Source of the DNA: Myxococcota bacterium
GTDB lineage: Bacteria; Myxococcota_A; Bradymonadia; UBA7976; UBA1532
DNA: 60,671 bases
Assembly: GCA_023150895.1 (NCBI GenBank)
Contig: JAKLJY010000043.1
Span: 1 to 60,671 of the forward strand
Reading direction: 5' to 3'
Below, piece after piece: positions 17,791 to 31,980 of this stretch. The notes below the pieces were generated by a model. It was not told where the DNA came from. It saw nothing but the letters and a program-made list of their open reading frames with translations, and searched no databases. The translations under genes and the position numbers were made by a program. Position 1 is the stretch's first letter. The number at the start of each line of letters is the position of its first letter.

Positions 17791-17794
<4 letters not shown>
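16034..17794 (+). CDS. yidC: Membrane protein insertase YidC
   Basis: YidC inserts and folds inner-membrane proteins, alone or with SecYEG. The 586-residue protein is the Gram-negative type: N-terminal helix (about 11-29), a Pro/Ala-rich linker, a large periplasmic domain (about 90-360), then the conserved C-terminal helices containing WAVAIILLTVVVKI, the coiled region QPQLKELQEKYKDD and NPLAGCLPVLAMMPV. It overlaps yidD at the start and jag at the end (GTGA), consistent with one operon. Confidence 0.96.
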
Positions 17795-20779
<2,985 letters not shown>

Positions 20780-20783
20780 ACGC

Positions 20784-21443
20784 TTGAATCCGGGTTACCT
20801 GGCCGACATCGAGCGCGCGTTCCTCCAGCATGCCGGGCGCGGGCTGATGCTGTCCTCGGCGGACGTGGAGTTGGTGCGGCAGTGGGACCGCGCCGGGATT
20901 CCAATCGAGGCGGTGCACGCCGCGCTCGTGACGTGCTTCGGCCGCCCGAGACTCGATCGAACTCGCGTCCGGGGCCTGGCGTTCATCCGCCGCGAGGTCG
21001 AGGCCGAGGCCTCGCTTCGACGCAGTCTCGGGATCGGTGCCCGGCCCGTTGAGGAACCGAGCGCGCCGGGGACCCCTCCCCTGATCGACCGCCTCTCCGA
21101 ACGGCTCCGAGGGGTCGCCGACGCATCCCTCCCGCCCGCGCCAGACCTCATCCGGGAGGCGGTCGTCGAGTTGAACGCCGGTGGTCCGGCGACGAACGAC
21201 GATGTCTGGGAGCGGTGGTCCCGGATTCGGCCGGTGTTGTTGGCACGGTTGTGGTCGGCCCTGTCCGAGGCCGAGCGCGCCACGCTCTCCGCCCGGGTCT
21301 CGACTGGGCTCGAGGGTGAGCGGCGACGGGCCGATCCGGCCCACTTCGAGCAGACCTGGGCTGCGCACCGCGACCGCGCGCTGGCTGCGCGCTTCGGCCT
21401 GCCCGACGACATCGACCTGTACACGCTGGACCCGGGAACCTGA
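20784..21443 (+). CDS. Hypothetical protein preceding DnaC-like ATPase
   Basis: I do not recognise this 219-residue, mostly helical, acidic protein. It starts with TTG 4 bp after gyrB and ends 13 bp before a DnaC-like ATPase gene. The first 70 residues (ERAFLQHAGRGLMLSSADVE, then VRQWDRAGIPIEAVHAAL) look like a winged-helix or DnaD-type fold, and the rest is helical with a Trp-rich part (VWERWSRIRPVLLARLW). Placement between gyrB and a helicase-loader-like ATPase suggests a replication accessory role, which is inference from context. Confidence 0.7.
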   Translation: MNPGYLADIERAFLQHAGRGLMLSSADVELVRQWDRAGIPIEAVHAALVTCFGRPRLDRTRVRGLAFIRREVEAEASLRRSLGIGARPVEEPSAPGTPPLIDRLSERLRGVADASLPPAPDLIREAVVELNAGGPATNDDVWERWSRIRPVLLARLWSALSEAERATLSARVSTGLEGERRRADPAHFEQTWAAHRDRALAARFGLPDDIDLYTLDPGT

Positions 21444-21456
21444 TAGATCTTCGGCC

Positions 21457-22245
21457 ATGCACGAGTGCCCCCTCTGCAAGAACGAGCTCCTCCGCGTCGA
21501 GGTCGATGCGACGGGCGACGCCCTGATCGCGCGGCCGTGCGCGTGCCGCGTCCCGTGCGCGCTGTGCGGCAACCGCGGGTTCACGTTCGAACCGGACGCT
21601 TCGGGGTACTCTGTCGCCAAACCGTGTAGCTGCGAGGGCCTCCGAGGACGCGCACGACTCTTCAGCGAAGCGCACCTCCCCGCTCGTTACCTCGAGGCGA
21701 CTCTCGAGGGTTTCAAACCGGCGCCCTTTCAGCGACCGGCCCATCACGCGGCCTACGTCTTCGCGCGCGAATACGTCGACGGACGCCGGGGACTCCTGTT
21801 CTACGGCAACTGCGGGACGGGGAAGACGCACCTCGGGGTGGCCATCCTGCGCCACCTCGTTGCACGCCGGGGCATCCGGGCCCGGTTCGTCGAGTTCAAG
21901 CACCTCATCGCCGAACTTCGAGAGGCGTTCAGTGGGGTCGACGGCCGCGCCTCGAGTCTGGTGCGCTCTCTGGTCGAGGTGCCTGTCCTGCTCGTCGACG
22001 AGCTCGGCAAAGGCGCGCGTCGCGAGTGGGAGCAGGACGTCCTCGATGAGCTGATCAGCCGTCGATACAACGCGCGCCGGACGACGTTGTTCACGACGAA
22101 TTACCCGGTCGGCGGGTCCGAGCCGGCGGGTGAGACGCTCGAGGCGCGCATTGGCGTGCGCATCCAGTCGCGGCTCGACGAGATGTGCGACAAAGTGGTT
22201 CTGAACGGCGAAGATATGCGGCGGCGGGCCGGCCGAAACCCCTGA
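21457..22245 (+). CDS. DnaC/IstB-type AAA+ ATPase, probable helicase loader
   Basis: The 262-residue protein begins with a Cys-rich zinc-binding region (CPLC, CACRVPCALC, PCSCEG within the first 65 residues) followed by a AAA+ domain with Walker A GNCGTGKTHL, Walker B VLLVDELGKG, sensor FTTNYP and a C-terminal arginine region. DnaC and DnaI-type proteins load the replicative helicase. It is too divergent in its N-terminus to be an IS21 IstB, and no IstA is adjacent. Position next to gyrB and near the origin fits a housekeeping loader. Confidence 0.85.
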   Translation: MHECPLCKNELLRVEVDATGDALIARPCACRVPCALCGNRGFTFEPDASGYSVAKPCSCEGLRGRARLFSEAHLPARYLEATLEGFKPAPFQRPAHHAAYVFAREYVDGRRGLLFYGNCGTGKTHLGVAILRHLVARRGIRARFVEFKHLIAELREAFSGVDGRASSLVRSLVEVPVLLVDELGKGARREWEQDVLDELISRRYNARRTTLFTTNYPVGGSEPAGETLEARIGVRIQSRLDEMCDKVVLNGEDMRRRAGRNP

Positions 22246-22275
22246 AACCGCGTTTTGCAAGCGCTTTTCGCGGTT
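22246..22275 (+). terminator. Hairpin after the DnaC-like gene
   Basis: AACCGCG (22246-22252) pairs with CGCGGTT (22269-22275) across a 16-base T-rich loop, starting directly after the stop codon. No U-run follows. It could end the gyrB-side transcript just before the ATP synthase promoter. Confidence 0.4.
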
Positions 22276-22280
22276 ATTCG

Positions 22281-22309
22281 TTGACGACCCGGGGGTGTTG
22301 AGCTAGGGT
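22281..22309 (+). promoter_or_regulatory. Candidate promoter of the atp operon
   Basis: TTGACG (22281-22286) and TAGGGT (22304-22309) are spaced by exactly 17 bp and lie 44 bp upstream of the first ATP synthase gene. The -10 is only a partial match. Confidence 0.45.
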
Positions 22310-22352
22310 GCCGCGACCTCAAATCCAGGGGTCCCACAGACAGGCCACGCCG

Positions 22353-22814
22353 ATGCATCCGCTGACGCCGCACGTGGGGTCGATGTCGATGATCGACATC
22401 GATGCCTCCGCGATCATCCAGCTCGTAATCGTCCTTCTCACCTTCTTCGTCCTGCGCAGCCTCGTGTTCGGGCCATTGCTCCAGAGCATCGGCGCCCGGG
22501 CGGCGAAGACCGAGCAGGCCCGCGCCGACGCGCAGGCGATCACCGCGAAGGCGAAGTCGATCGGCGAGAAGTACGAGACCGAAATGCTCGCCGCGCGCAC
22601 GCGCGCCGCCAACGTCAAGGCCGAGCTTCGGCTCGACGGCGTCCGTCGCAAGGACGAAATCCAGACGGCGGCCCGCGCCGACATGGCGCAGAAGCTGAAC
22701 GAAGTCCGCGGCCAGGTCGCTGCGCAGACCGACTCGGCCCGTCGTGAGATGCAGCCCCAGGTGGACGAGCTCTCCCGCGCGATTGCGGGCAAGATCCTCG
22801 GCCGCAGCGTGTGA
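22353..22814 (+). CDS. ATP synthase F0 subunit b' (AtpF-type)
   Basis: The 153-residue protein has one N-terminal membrane helix (IIQLVIVLLTFFVLRSLVF) and a long charged coiled coil rich in Ala, Arg, Glu and Lys, as in the peripheral stalk b or b' subunits. A second b gene follows directly, so this is the b' copy of a heterodimeric stalk. Starts at 22383 or 22389 (M-S-M-I-D-I) are also plausible; GGGG upstream of them is as good as the AGG before 22353. It is the first gene of the operon. Confidence 0.88.
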   Translation: MHPLTPHVGSMSMIDIDASAIIQLVIVLLTFFVLRSLVFGPLLQSIGARAAKTEQARADAQAITAKAKSIGEKYETEMLAARTRAANVKAELRLDGVRRKDEIQTAARADMAQKLNEVRGQVAAQTDSARREMQPQVDELSRAIAGKILGRSV

Positions 22815-22822
22815 GGTCGCCG

Positions 22823-23389
22823 ATGCGTCGATTCGCCTTTCTGCCCGCGCTCGGGCTCACCGTTCTCGCCCAGTCCGCATTCGCGGCGGGCGGCGGTGGC
22901 CACGAAGAGGCCTCTTTCACTCCGGTCATCTTCCAGGGCCTCAATCTTCTCATCCTGCTCGGCATCATCGTCCACTACGCCAAGGCTCCCTTGCGGCGTT
23001 CGCTCGCCGACCGGGCGGCGCAGGTCACGCGGGACATCGACGAAGCCGCTCGCCTGCACGGCGAAGCCGAGGCTCGCCTCAAGGAGTACGAGGCGAAGCT
23101 CGCGAGCCTCCAGAAAGAGGCGGACGACCTCCTCGCCGAGATGAAGCGTGAAGGCGAGCACGAAAAGGAACGCCTGATCGCGGACGCCAAGGCCGACGCG
23201 GAGCGCATCCGTCGTGAGGCCGAGCGTGCGGCGGAGACCGAGATTGCCCGCGCGAAGGCACGTCTCGAGGCCGAGATCGCTCAGCATGCGATTACGGCCG
23301 CCGAGCGCATCATCCGCGAGAAGCTGCAACCCGCCGACCACCGCCGGCTCGCCGGTGAGTACCTCAGCCGGCTCGAGGAGCGCGCGTAA
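22823..23389 (+). CDS. atpF: ATP synthase F0 subunit b
   Basis: The 188-residue protein has an N-terminal signal-peptide-like segment (RRFAFLPALGLTVLAQSAFA), a second hydrophobic helix (GLNLLILLGIIVHYA) and a long coiled coil for the peripheral stalk. The N-terminal extension resembles b subunits from deltaproteobacteria. ATG 22823 is preceded by GTGAGG at normal spacing; a GTG at 22811 overlapping the previous stop is the alternative. It lies 2 bp upstream of atpH. Confidence 0.92.
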   Translation: MRRFAFLPALGLTVLAQSAFAAGGGGHEEASFTPVIFQGLNLLILLGIIVHYAKAPLRRSLADRAAQVTRDIDEAARLHGEAEARLKEYEAKLASLQKEADDLLAEMKREGEHEKERLIADAKADAERIRREAERAAETEIARAKARLEAEIAQHAITAAERIIREKLQPADHRRLAGEYLSRLEERA

Positions 23390-23391
23390 CC

Positions 23392-23940
23392 ATGGCCGCC
23401 TCCACACTCGCCCATCGGTATGCCAAGGCCCTGCTCGACATCGGCGTCGAGCGCAAGATCCAGGACCAGATCGGGCGTGAGCTCGACCGCGTCGGCGGGG
23501 TCTTCAGCCAGACGCCGGAGTTGCAGGAGCTCTTCCGCAACCCGAAGTTCGACGTCGCCGCCCGCAAGAGCGTCCTCGGTGAGCTTCTCAAGCGCGTCAT
23601 GGTCAGTCCGGTCACGCGGAACTTCCTGTTCCTCCTGACCGAGAAGGACCGCATGTCCTCCCTGAAGGACATCATCCAGGCGTTCCACGCCCTCGCCGAC
23701 GAGTCGTCCGGTCGCATCCGCGCCCAGGTCACCGTCGCCTCGGCGTTGAGCGAGCCCGAACTCGCGCGGCTGCGCACGGTGCTCGGCAAGCTCACGGGAC
23801 GACAGGTCATCGTCGAGCCCAAAGAAGACCCGCGGCTCATCGGCGGCGTGGTCACCCGAATCGGTGGAAAAGTCTACGACGGGAGCGTGCGGGCCCAACT
23901 GGCCACCCTGCACGCTCGCCTGCGCGAATCCAGCATCTGA
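23392..23940 (+). CDS. atpH: ATP synthase F1 subunit delta
   Basis: The 182-residue protein starts LAHRYAKALLDIG, the hallmark N-terminus of F1 delta (OSCP), and contains TRNFLFLLTEKDR and DPRLIGGVVTRIGGKVYDGS near the C-terminus, both conserved. Delta links the peripheral stalk to the alpha3beta3 head. It lies between the two b genes and atpA in the normal order. Confidence 0.95.
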   Translation: MAASTLAHRYAKALLDIGVERKIQDQIGRELDRVGGVFSQTPELQELFRNPKFDVAARKSVLGELLKRVMVSPVTRNFLFLLTEKDRMSSLKDIIQAFHALADESSGRIRAQVTVASALSEPELARLRTVLGKLTGRQVIVEPKEDPRLIGGVVTRIGGKVYDGSVRAQLATLHARLRESSI

Positions 23941-23993
23941 GCCTCTGACAGCAGCACGGCCGGCGTCCGCCGCCGGGCATGGAGAACGTCCCG

Positions 23994-25502
23994 ATGGAAA
24001 TCAAGGTCGAGGAGATCAGCCGGATCATCCGGAAGCAGATCGAGGACTACGACCGGCAGGTCGAGGTCAGCGAGACGGGCACCGTGGTGTCCGCCGGTGA
24101 CGGCATCGCCCGCGTCTATGGTCTCGAGAAGGCGATGGCCGGCGAACTCCTGGAGTTCCCCCACGGCGTGCTCGGCATGACGCTGAACCTCGAAGAGGAC
24201 AACGTCGGTGCCGCGCTCCTCGGTGACGCGACCCTGATCAAGGAGGGCGACGAGGTTCGCCGCACCGGCCGCATCGTCGACGTCCCCGTCGGCGAAGCAC
24301 TGCTCGGCCGCGTCGTGAACGCCCTCGGCCAGCCGATCGACGGGCTCGGGCCCATCGACACGGCCCACCGCCGGAAGATCGAGATCAAGGCGCCCGGCAT
24401 CGTGGCGCGTCAGTCGGTGCACGAGCCGCTGCAGACGGGGCTCAAGGCCATCGACTCGATGGTGCCCATCGGCCGCGGACAGCGCGAGCTCATCATCGGT
24501 GACCGCCAGACGGGCAAGACCGCGGTGGCCATCGACACCATCATCAACCAGAAGAACACCGGCGTTTTCTGCATCTACGTGGCCATCGGCCAGAAGCAGA
24601 GCACGGTGGCGCAGGTCGTCGAGAAGCTGAAGCAGTTCGGCGCGATGGAGTACACGACGGTCGTCAGCGCCGCCGCCGCCGAGCTCGCCCCCCTGCAGTT
24701 CCTCTCGCCGTACACCGGCGTGACGATGGGTGAGTACTTCCGCGACAACGGCAAGCACGCGCTGATCATCTACGACGACCTCTCCAAGCAGGCGGTCGCC
24801 TACCGGCAGATGTCCCTCCTCCTGCGCCGCCCGCCGGGCCGCGAGGCTTACCCCGGCGACGTCTTCTACCTCCACAGCCGCCTGCTCGAGCGCGCGGCCA
24901 AGATGTCGAAGGCACAGGGCGCCGGCAGCCTCACGGCACTGCCGATCATCGAGACGCAGGCCGGCGACGTGTCCGCCTACATTCCGACGAACGTGATCTC
25001 CATCACGGACGGTCAGATCTTCCTCGAGACGGACCTCTTCTACTCGGGCATCCGGCCGGCCATCAACGTCGGTATTTCGGTGTCCCGCGTCGGCGGCGCC
25101 GCCCAGACGAAGATGATGAAGCAGGTGGCCGGCACGCTGCGTCTCGACCTCGCGCAGTACCGCGAGATGCAGGCCTTCGCGCAGTTCGCCAGCGATCTCG
25201 ACGCCAGCACCCAGAAGCAGCTCGCGCGCGGCGAACGCCTCGTCGAGATTCTCAAGCAGGCGCAGTACAAGCCCATGCCCGCCGAGCAGCAGGTGGCGAT
25301 CATCTTCGCCGGCACCAAGGGCTACGTCGATCACCTGCCCGTCAAGGTTCTGGGCCGGTACGAGCGCGACCTCCTCGACTACCTCGAGTCGAAGCACGCT
25401 GCCACGATGGCCACGCTCCGCGAGAAGAAGGCCATCGACGCGGACACCGAGAAGGCGCTGCGCGCCGCCATCGAGGAATTCAACAAGGTCTTCGTGGCCT
25501 GA
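23994..25502 (+). CDS. atpA: ATP synthase F1 subunit alpha
   Basis: The 502-residue protein has the P-loop GDRQTGKTA, the [11 protein letters not shown] motif and the [19 protein letters not shown] segment with the alpha signature that follows. Alpha carries non-catalytic nucleotide sites. ATG 23994 is chosen because GGAG lies 8 bases upstream; an in-frame ATG at 23979 lacks a binding site. Confidence 0.97.
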   Translation: MEIKVEEISRIIRKQIEDYDRQVEVSETGTVVSAGDGIARVYGLEKAMAGELLEFPHGVLGMTLNLEEDNVGAALLGDATLIKEGDEVRRTGRIVDVPVGEALLGRVVNALGQPIDGLGPIDTAHRRKIEIKAPGIVARQSVHEPLQTGLKAIDSMVPIGRGQRELIIGDRQTGKTAVAIDTIINQKNTGVFCIYVAIGQKQSTVAQVVEKLKQFGAMEYTTVVSAAAAELAPLQFLSPYTGVTMGEYFRDNGKHALIIYDDLSKQAVAYRQMSLLLRRPPGREAYPGDVFYLHSRLLERAAKMSKAQGAGSLTALPIIETQAGDVSAYIPTNVISITDGQIFLETDLFYSGIRPAINVGISVSRVGGAAQTKMMKQVAGTLRLDLAQYREMQAFAQFASDLDASTQKQLARGERLVEILKQAQYKPMPAEQQVAIIFAGTKGYVDHLPVKVLGRYERDLLDYLESKHAATMATLREKKAIDADTEKALRAAIEEFNKVFVA

Positions 25503-25518
25503 TCTTCGAGAGGGCCCA

Positions 25519-27866
<2,348 letters not shown>

Positions 27867-27893
27867 GCCAGACCGTGCGGTGAGGAGAGCGGG

Positions 27894-28280
27894 ATGAGCC
27901 TCAAGCTCGAAATCGTGACGCCCACGGGCAAGGTCCTCGACACCGTGGTCAACGAGGTGGTGGCCCCCGGCGCGCTCGGCGAATTTGCCGTGCTGCCCAA
28001 TCACCGCCCTGGCATCGTGCTGCTCGGTGGCGGCGCCATCCGTTTCGACGGTGGGGTCGTCTTCGTGCGCGGCGGTGTGGCCGAGATCAGCGCCGAGCGG
28101 GTGCTCGTCCTCGCGGATGAGGCGGTCAAGGCCGAGAACGCCGGGGCGGTGAACGCCGCGGCCATCCTCGACAAGCTTGCGACCGAGACCGCGGCGCACG
28201 AGTTTGTCTCCGACGAACAGCAGCAGCACTTCGAGACCGAGCGCCGGTACGCCGAGGCCATTCTCGCCGCGGGTCGCTGA
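27894..28280 (+). CDS. atpC: ATP synthase F1 subunit epsilon
   Basis: The 128-residue protein has the epsilon beta-sandwich (LEIVTPTGKVL, APGALGEFAVLPNHRP, FVRGGVAEIS) and a C-terminal helical pair. Epsilon transmits rotation and can inhibit ATP hydrolysis. The ATG follows GGTGAGGAGAG. It is the last gene of the operon and converges on parB; subunits a and c are not in the window. Confidence 0.95.
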   Translation: MSLKLEIVTPTGKVLDTVVNEVVAPGALGEFAVLPNHRPGIVLLGGGAIRFDGGVVFVRGGVAEISAERVLVLADEAVKAENAGAVNAAAILDKLATETAAHEFVSDEQQQHFETERRYAEAILAAGR

Positions 28281-28282
28281 CC

Positions 28283-28302
28283 GGGCGCCGGCTGCAGCGC
28301 CC
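28283..28302. terminator. Hairpin between convergent atpC and parB
   Basis: GGGCGC and GCGCCC form a 6-bp all-GC stem with an 8-base loop right after the atpC stop, in a 51-bp gap between convergent genes. It may end transcription from both sides, although neither side shows a U-tract. Confidence 0.45.
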
Positions 28303-28331
28303 GTGAGGGCGGCAGCGTTCCCGATATAGGG

Positions 28332-29339
28332 TCAGAGCCCCTCGAGCTGACCGATGAGGTCGACCAACCGGTCGAGTTCATCGAGGCTGTGGAACTTGAT
28401 CTCGATCCGCCCGGCGCCGCCACGGTGGACGAGCGTGACGGGCGCACCCAGGGCCGTGCGGAGCTGCTGTTCCACGGCCTCGAGCGCCGAGCGACGGTGC
28501 GGCGCGCCGCTCGAAGTTTGCGGCGGGCTCGGAGCCGGTCGACCGGTTTCGGTGGGACGCGAGCGCGCGTGGTCTGGATTGGATTCCGGCCCCGGCTGCG
28601 TCCCCGGTACCGGAACGTCGGGGACGATGTCGGTCTCCCCATCCTCGGTGGCTCGCCGCGCGGCGCGCGCCTGGCGCTCCGTCTCGCGCACGCTCCAGCC
28701 CTCGGACTCGATGCGGACGGCGAGTTGCCGCTGGATGGTCTCGTCGGGCACGGTCAGCAGGGCCCGGATGTGGCCGGGCGTGAGGACGCCGCTCTCCACA
28801 CGGATCCGCAGATCGGCCGGGAGCCGCAGGAGGCGCAGGGCGTTCGCCACGGTGGCGCGGTCCTTGCCCACTCGACGCGCGAGCTCCTCCTGGGTGAGCT
28901 GCGCGGTCTGAAGCAAATGCTGGTACGCCTCGGCTTCTTCGAGCGGACGAAGGTCCTGGCGCTGGACATTCTCGATCAGCGCGAGCTGATAGGCGACGTC
29001 CGGCGTGACGTCGCGAACGACGACAGGCATGCGGCGCAGGCCGACCCGACCCGCGGCGCGCCACCGGCGCTCGCCGGCGATGAGCACGTACTCGTGTGGT
29101 GCAACCTGGCGGACGATGACGGGCTGAATGATCCCGTTTTCGCGGATCGAGGCCGCAAGTTCATCGATGGCCGCGTCGTCGAAGACCGTACGGGGCTGGT
29201 CTTGCGCGGGCCGAATTTCGTCGATGCGGAGGTCGAGCGGGGCCGCGACGGGGCGCTCCGCGGGCGGGGCACCGCCCGCGTCGGGAATCAGCGCTGAAAG
29301 ACCGCGTCCGAGGACGGGCCGACGGCTTTGGTTGTTCAT
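28332..29339 (-). CDS. parB: Chromosome-partitioning protein ParB
   Basis: ParB is a CTP-dependent DNA clamp that loads at parS and spreads. The 335-residue protein has an N-terminal GRGLSALIPD segment (ParA-contact region), the CTP-binding GERRWRAA (89-96), ENVQRQDLRPLEEA, a helix-turn-helix (TQEELARRVGKDRATVANALRL) and a C-terminal dimer domain, joined by a Pro/Arg-rich linker (about 215-270). Its start overlaps the parA stop by 4 bp. Matching parS sites lie at 30384 and 32814. Confidence 0.96.
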   Translation of the reverse strand: MNNQSRRPVLGRGLSALIPDAGGAPPAERPVAAPLDLRIDEIRPAQDQPRTVFDDAAIDELAASIRENGIIQPVIVRQVAPHEYVLIAGERRWRAAGRVGLRRMPVVVRDVTPDVAYQLALIENVQRQDLRPLEEAEAYQHLLQTAQLTQEELARRVGKDRATVANALRLLRLPADLRIRVESGVLTPGHIRALLTVPDETIQRQLAVRIESEGWSVRETERQARAARRATEDGETDIVPDVPVPGTQPGPESNPDHARSRPTETGRPAPSPPQTSSGAPHRRSALEAVEQQLRTALGAPVTLVHRGGAGRIEIKFHSLDELDRLVDLIGQLEGL

Positions 29340-30127
29340 CGGGGATGCTCCCCTCCCTGCCGATGGCGTTGGACGAGGAGCCGCGCGACATCGCGATAGG
29401 CGAGAGCACCGCGGGAACTCTTGTCATAGTGGTGGATCGAGCGTCCGAAGGACGGACTCTCGGAGAGGCGGACGTTGCGCGGGATGACCGTCTCGAAGAC
29501 GAGGTCTCCGAAGTGGGCGCGCGCTTCTTCGCTGACCTGGTGTGCGAGATTGTTGCGGGCGTCGAACATGGTCAGGAGCACGCCCTCGAGGGTGAGGCCG
29601 GGGTTGAGACGGCGCTGAATCAGCTGGATGGTCCGGGTCAGCTGCGAGATGCCCTCGAGCGCGTAGTACTCACACTGCAACGGGACGAGGATGCTGTGAG
29701 CGGCCGTCAGTGCGTTGATCGTCAGCAGACCGAGGGAGGGCGGACAGTCGATGATCACGAAGTCCGGCAAGCGGGCGGCGCGGCCGAAGGCCTCCTTCAG
29801 CCTGAACTCCCGGGCGATGGCATCGACGAGTTCAACCTCGGCGCCGAAGAGATCCTGGTTGGCTGGCAAGATGCTGAGGCGCTCGACCTCTGGGGCTGGC
29901 AAACGGAGGCGATCGAGGTCGTCCATGCCGAGGAGGGCGTGATAGACCCCTCGGCGCTGCACGGTGGTGTCGATGCCGAGGCCGCTCGTGGCGTTGGCCT
30001 GGGGGTCCAGGTCGACGAGGAGTGTCTCGGCGCCCTCGAGCGCGAGGCCGGCAGCGAGGTTGACGCTCGTGGTCGTCTTGCCGACGCCGCCTTTCTGGTT
30101 CGCGATACAGATGATTCGGCTGGCCAT
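29336..30127 (-). CDS. parA: Chromosome-partitioning ATPase ParA
   Basis: ParA is a dimerising ATPase that binds the nucleoid and moves ParB-parS complexes. The 263-residue protein has the deviant Walker A KGGVGKTTT (signature K12, K17), VDLDPQANATSGLG and VIIDCPPSLG. Length fits chromosomal Soj/ParA, without the extra N-terminal DNA-binding domain of plasmid ParAs. No strong ribosome-binding site precedes ATG 30127. rsmG, which in many bacteria lies immediately upstream, is about 3.6 kb away here. Confidence 0.96.
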   Translation of the reverse strand: MASRIICIANQKGGVGKTTTSVNLAAGLALEGAETLLVDLDPQANATSGLGIDTTVQRRGVYHALLGMDDLDRLRLPAPEVERLSILPANQDLFGAEVELVDAIAREFRLKEAFGRAARLPDFVIIDCPPSLGLLTINALTAAHSILVPLQCEYYALEGISQLTRTIQLIQRRLNPGLTLEGVLLTMFDARNNLAHQVSEEARAHFGDLVFETVIPRNVRLSESPSFGRSIHHYDKSSRGALAYRDVARLLVQRHRQGGEHPR

Positions 30128-30162
30128 GGGGGGCGTGATACCACATGGCGAGACGGCCGGGG

Positions 30163-30348
30163 TAGGAGCATGTCGCCGTAACGCCCGCCGGCTGCGGTCG
30201 CCCGCGTCGGCCGCCCGCCGGCTTTCGGCTTCACTCCCTCGGTCGCGCTACCAACGGGTAGCGCTCGGTCGGTCGCGACCGGCGCGCTCGGCGGTCGCCT
30301 CGACCCGAGCGCCCTCGCATCGGCATCGGTTACGGCGACAAGCTCCTA
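30163..30348. repeat. 186-bp element with 20-bp inverted ends upstream of parA
   Basis: TAGGAGCATGTCGCCGTAAC (30163-30182) and its inverted copy (30329-30348) differ at one base. Between them are a perfect 8-bp hairpin GCGCTACC-AACG-GGTAGCGC (30245-30264) and a 12-bp palindrome CGGTCGCGACCG (30270-30281). It has no protein-like frame. The form fits a miniature inverted-repeat element, or a structured regulatory RNA/operator for parAB. No flanking target duplication is obvious. Confidence 0.6.
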
Positions 30349-30383
30349 GCGCCGTGGGTCGTGCGTCGCTGGGGTGATCGGGA

Positions 30384-30399
30384 TGTTTCACGTGAAACA
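30384..30399. promoter_or_regulatory. parS site 1, perfect consensus
   Basis: TGTTTCACGTGAAACA is an exact 16-bp match to the bacterial parS consensus bound by ParB. It lies 257 bp upstream of parA, within the same locus as its cognate ParB. Confidence 0.95.
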
Positions 30400-31265
30400 C
30401 CGCCGCCGCGAAGACCGTCGTCGACGGGCGACGAGGGGGCCGGCGGCCCGCGTGCTGAACGGGACGGGCTCCCGAACACAGGTCCGCTTTCCCGGAACGC
30501 CGGAACGGAGGGCCTCCGTCGAGGTTCGGCCGAACGGCCGGGCACATCCGGAGGCGGCTGGAATGCAAGGCGAGCACCGCGCCCGACCTGTCCCGGAGCG
30601 ACGCGCGCGTGTTGCCGTGGGGGCGGAGTGGAGGCTCGTCGCCCCGCCGCAACGCCGGGTCGCCGATGCTGTTGGGGGGCGCCCGCCCCCCGAGCGGGCC
30701 GCCGCGGTGGCGCGGTGGTCGGGGCATACGACCCGTTCCCGATGGATGCCGAAGTGGTCGGCCTCAGGGGGTCTGAAGGTCCGGACCGGGGCCGAGTCCC
30801 GTTCTCGAGGGGCCGACGTCGCGCCGGGAACCGGCGGACGGTGGCTGTCGGCGGAGCCGAAGGCGCGAAGCCGCGCCAGAGCTTGGAAGGACCGCAAGGT
30901 TGAGCCACGCAGAGAGCGGCCGGAAAGCACAAGACGGGCGACGGGACGGGTGACCAAGGCACGTTCCTCGCGGTCGGTAGGCGGGAGACCGGCACTGGCC
31001 GGACACCGACGTTCGCCGCTTGGGACCAGAATCGACGTTGTCGGGTACTCCCGTCGTGCGCCGGGGACTCCGCCGGCCGGCCTGTATATCGGAGCACCCC
31101 GCCAAGGTGAGGGCTGTCGTGAGCGGTCGAACGGGCTGCCGGCGGTCCAAGGCGCTGCATTGGGCGTTTGCGTGCCGACGCCACGCAAACTATCAGCCGT
31201 TCGGCCGCAACGTGACCTCCGTGACCAGGCGCTCGTGATCGGAAAGGAGCGATGAAGGGCGGTGG
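30400..31265. other. Noncoding or decayed stretch between parS 1 and the istB remnant
   Basis: About 870 bp of GC-rich sequence carry open frames on both strands, but their translations are Arg/Pro/Gly-rich, lack family motifs and contradict each other, so I call none. No tRNA or clear RNA fold was recognised. Together with the neighbouring repeats and insertion-sequence fragment it looks like DNA inserted or decayed between rsmG and parA. Confidence 0.5.
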
Positions 31266-31978
31266 CTACTTCGCGTCGCTGTCGGCGTCCTCCTTTTGTT
31301 GCGAGGGTCCCTTCAGGGCGAACTTGTACGCGCCGTGGATGAGGCGGTCCGTGATTGCGTCGGCGGCGGTGGACTCTCCGAGGTAGGCGTCCCACTCGCT
31401 CGAGGGGAACTCGCTGGTGATGATGGTGGCGCGCTCGCCGTAGCGATCCTCGATGACCTCGGGCTGTCGGGGCGCTACTTGTCGTTCAGCGTGACGAGGC
31501 CCAGGTCGTCGAGGACCATGAGGTCCGTCTGGGCGAAGCGGTTCATCAGGCCTGCGCAGGTGCCGTCGGCTCGGGCGAGCGTGAGTTCATCGAGGAGGTG
31601 TGGGATGCGGCGGTAGAGGGTCCAGTGACCCTTGCGGCAGGCCTGCTGGGGCAGCGCAAAGGCCACGTATGTCTTGCCCTTTCCCGTGGCGCCGGTGATG
31701 AGCACGCGTTTGTGAGCGGCGACCCGCTGACAGGTGGCGAATTGCCGGATGAGGGCGCGGTCGAGGCCTCGCTGGTCGGCTCCGCGCAGGTCTTCGAGGC
31801 AGGCCTGACCGATGCGCAGGCGGGCCTCGCGCAGGCGCCGCCTCATGCCACGGTTCTCGCGATGGAAACCCTCGGCGTCGACGATGAGGCCGAAGCGCTC
31901 ATCGAGTCCGAGCCCCGCGTACTTGGGGTCGTCCTACCGCTTCCGCCAGGCCTTGGCCAGGCCACCCGCCCGGAGTCG
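31266..31978 (-). pseudogene. istB: Decayed IS21-family istB
   Basis: Read on the minus strand, the sequence gives an IstB-like ATPase in pieces. It starts with an LRAGGLAKAW segment, then an in-frame TAG at 31934-31936, then DPKYAGLGLDERFGLIVDAEG, RVLITGATGKGKTYVAFAL (Walker A) and LMVLDDLGL (Walker B). The frame then ends at TAG 31475-31477. The missing C-terminus (EVIEDRYGERATIITSEFPS, SEWDAYLGES, ADAITDRLIHGAYKFALKG) continues in another frame and stops at 31266-31268. One nonsense mutation and one frameshift therefore disable it. The partner istA is absent. It differs clearly from the intact DnaC-like gene at 21457. Confidence 0.85.
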
Positions 31979-31980
31979 GT

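Noticed and set aside
21457-22245. IS21 IstB transposition helper
   Set aside because: No istA or terminal repeats are adjacent and the N-terminal zinc region is atypical, so a helicase-loader role is preferred.
30374-31395. Open frames on both strands between parS 1 and the istB remnant
   Set aside because: Translations are Arg/Pro-rich, mutually overlapping and without motifs. The FHVKH near the start is only the parS sequence read in frame.
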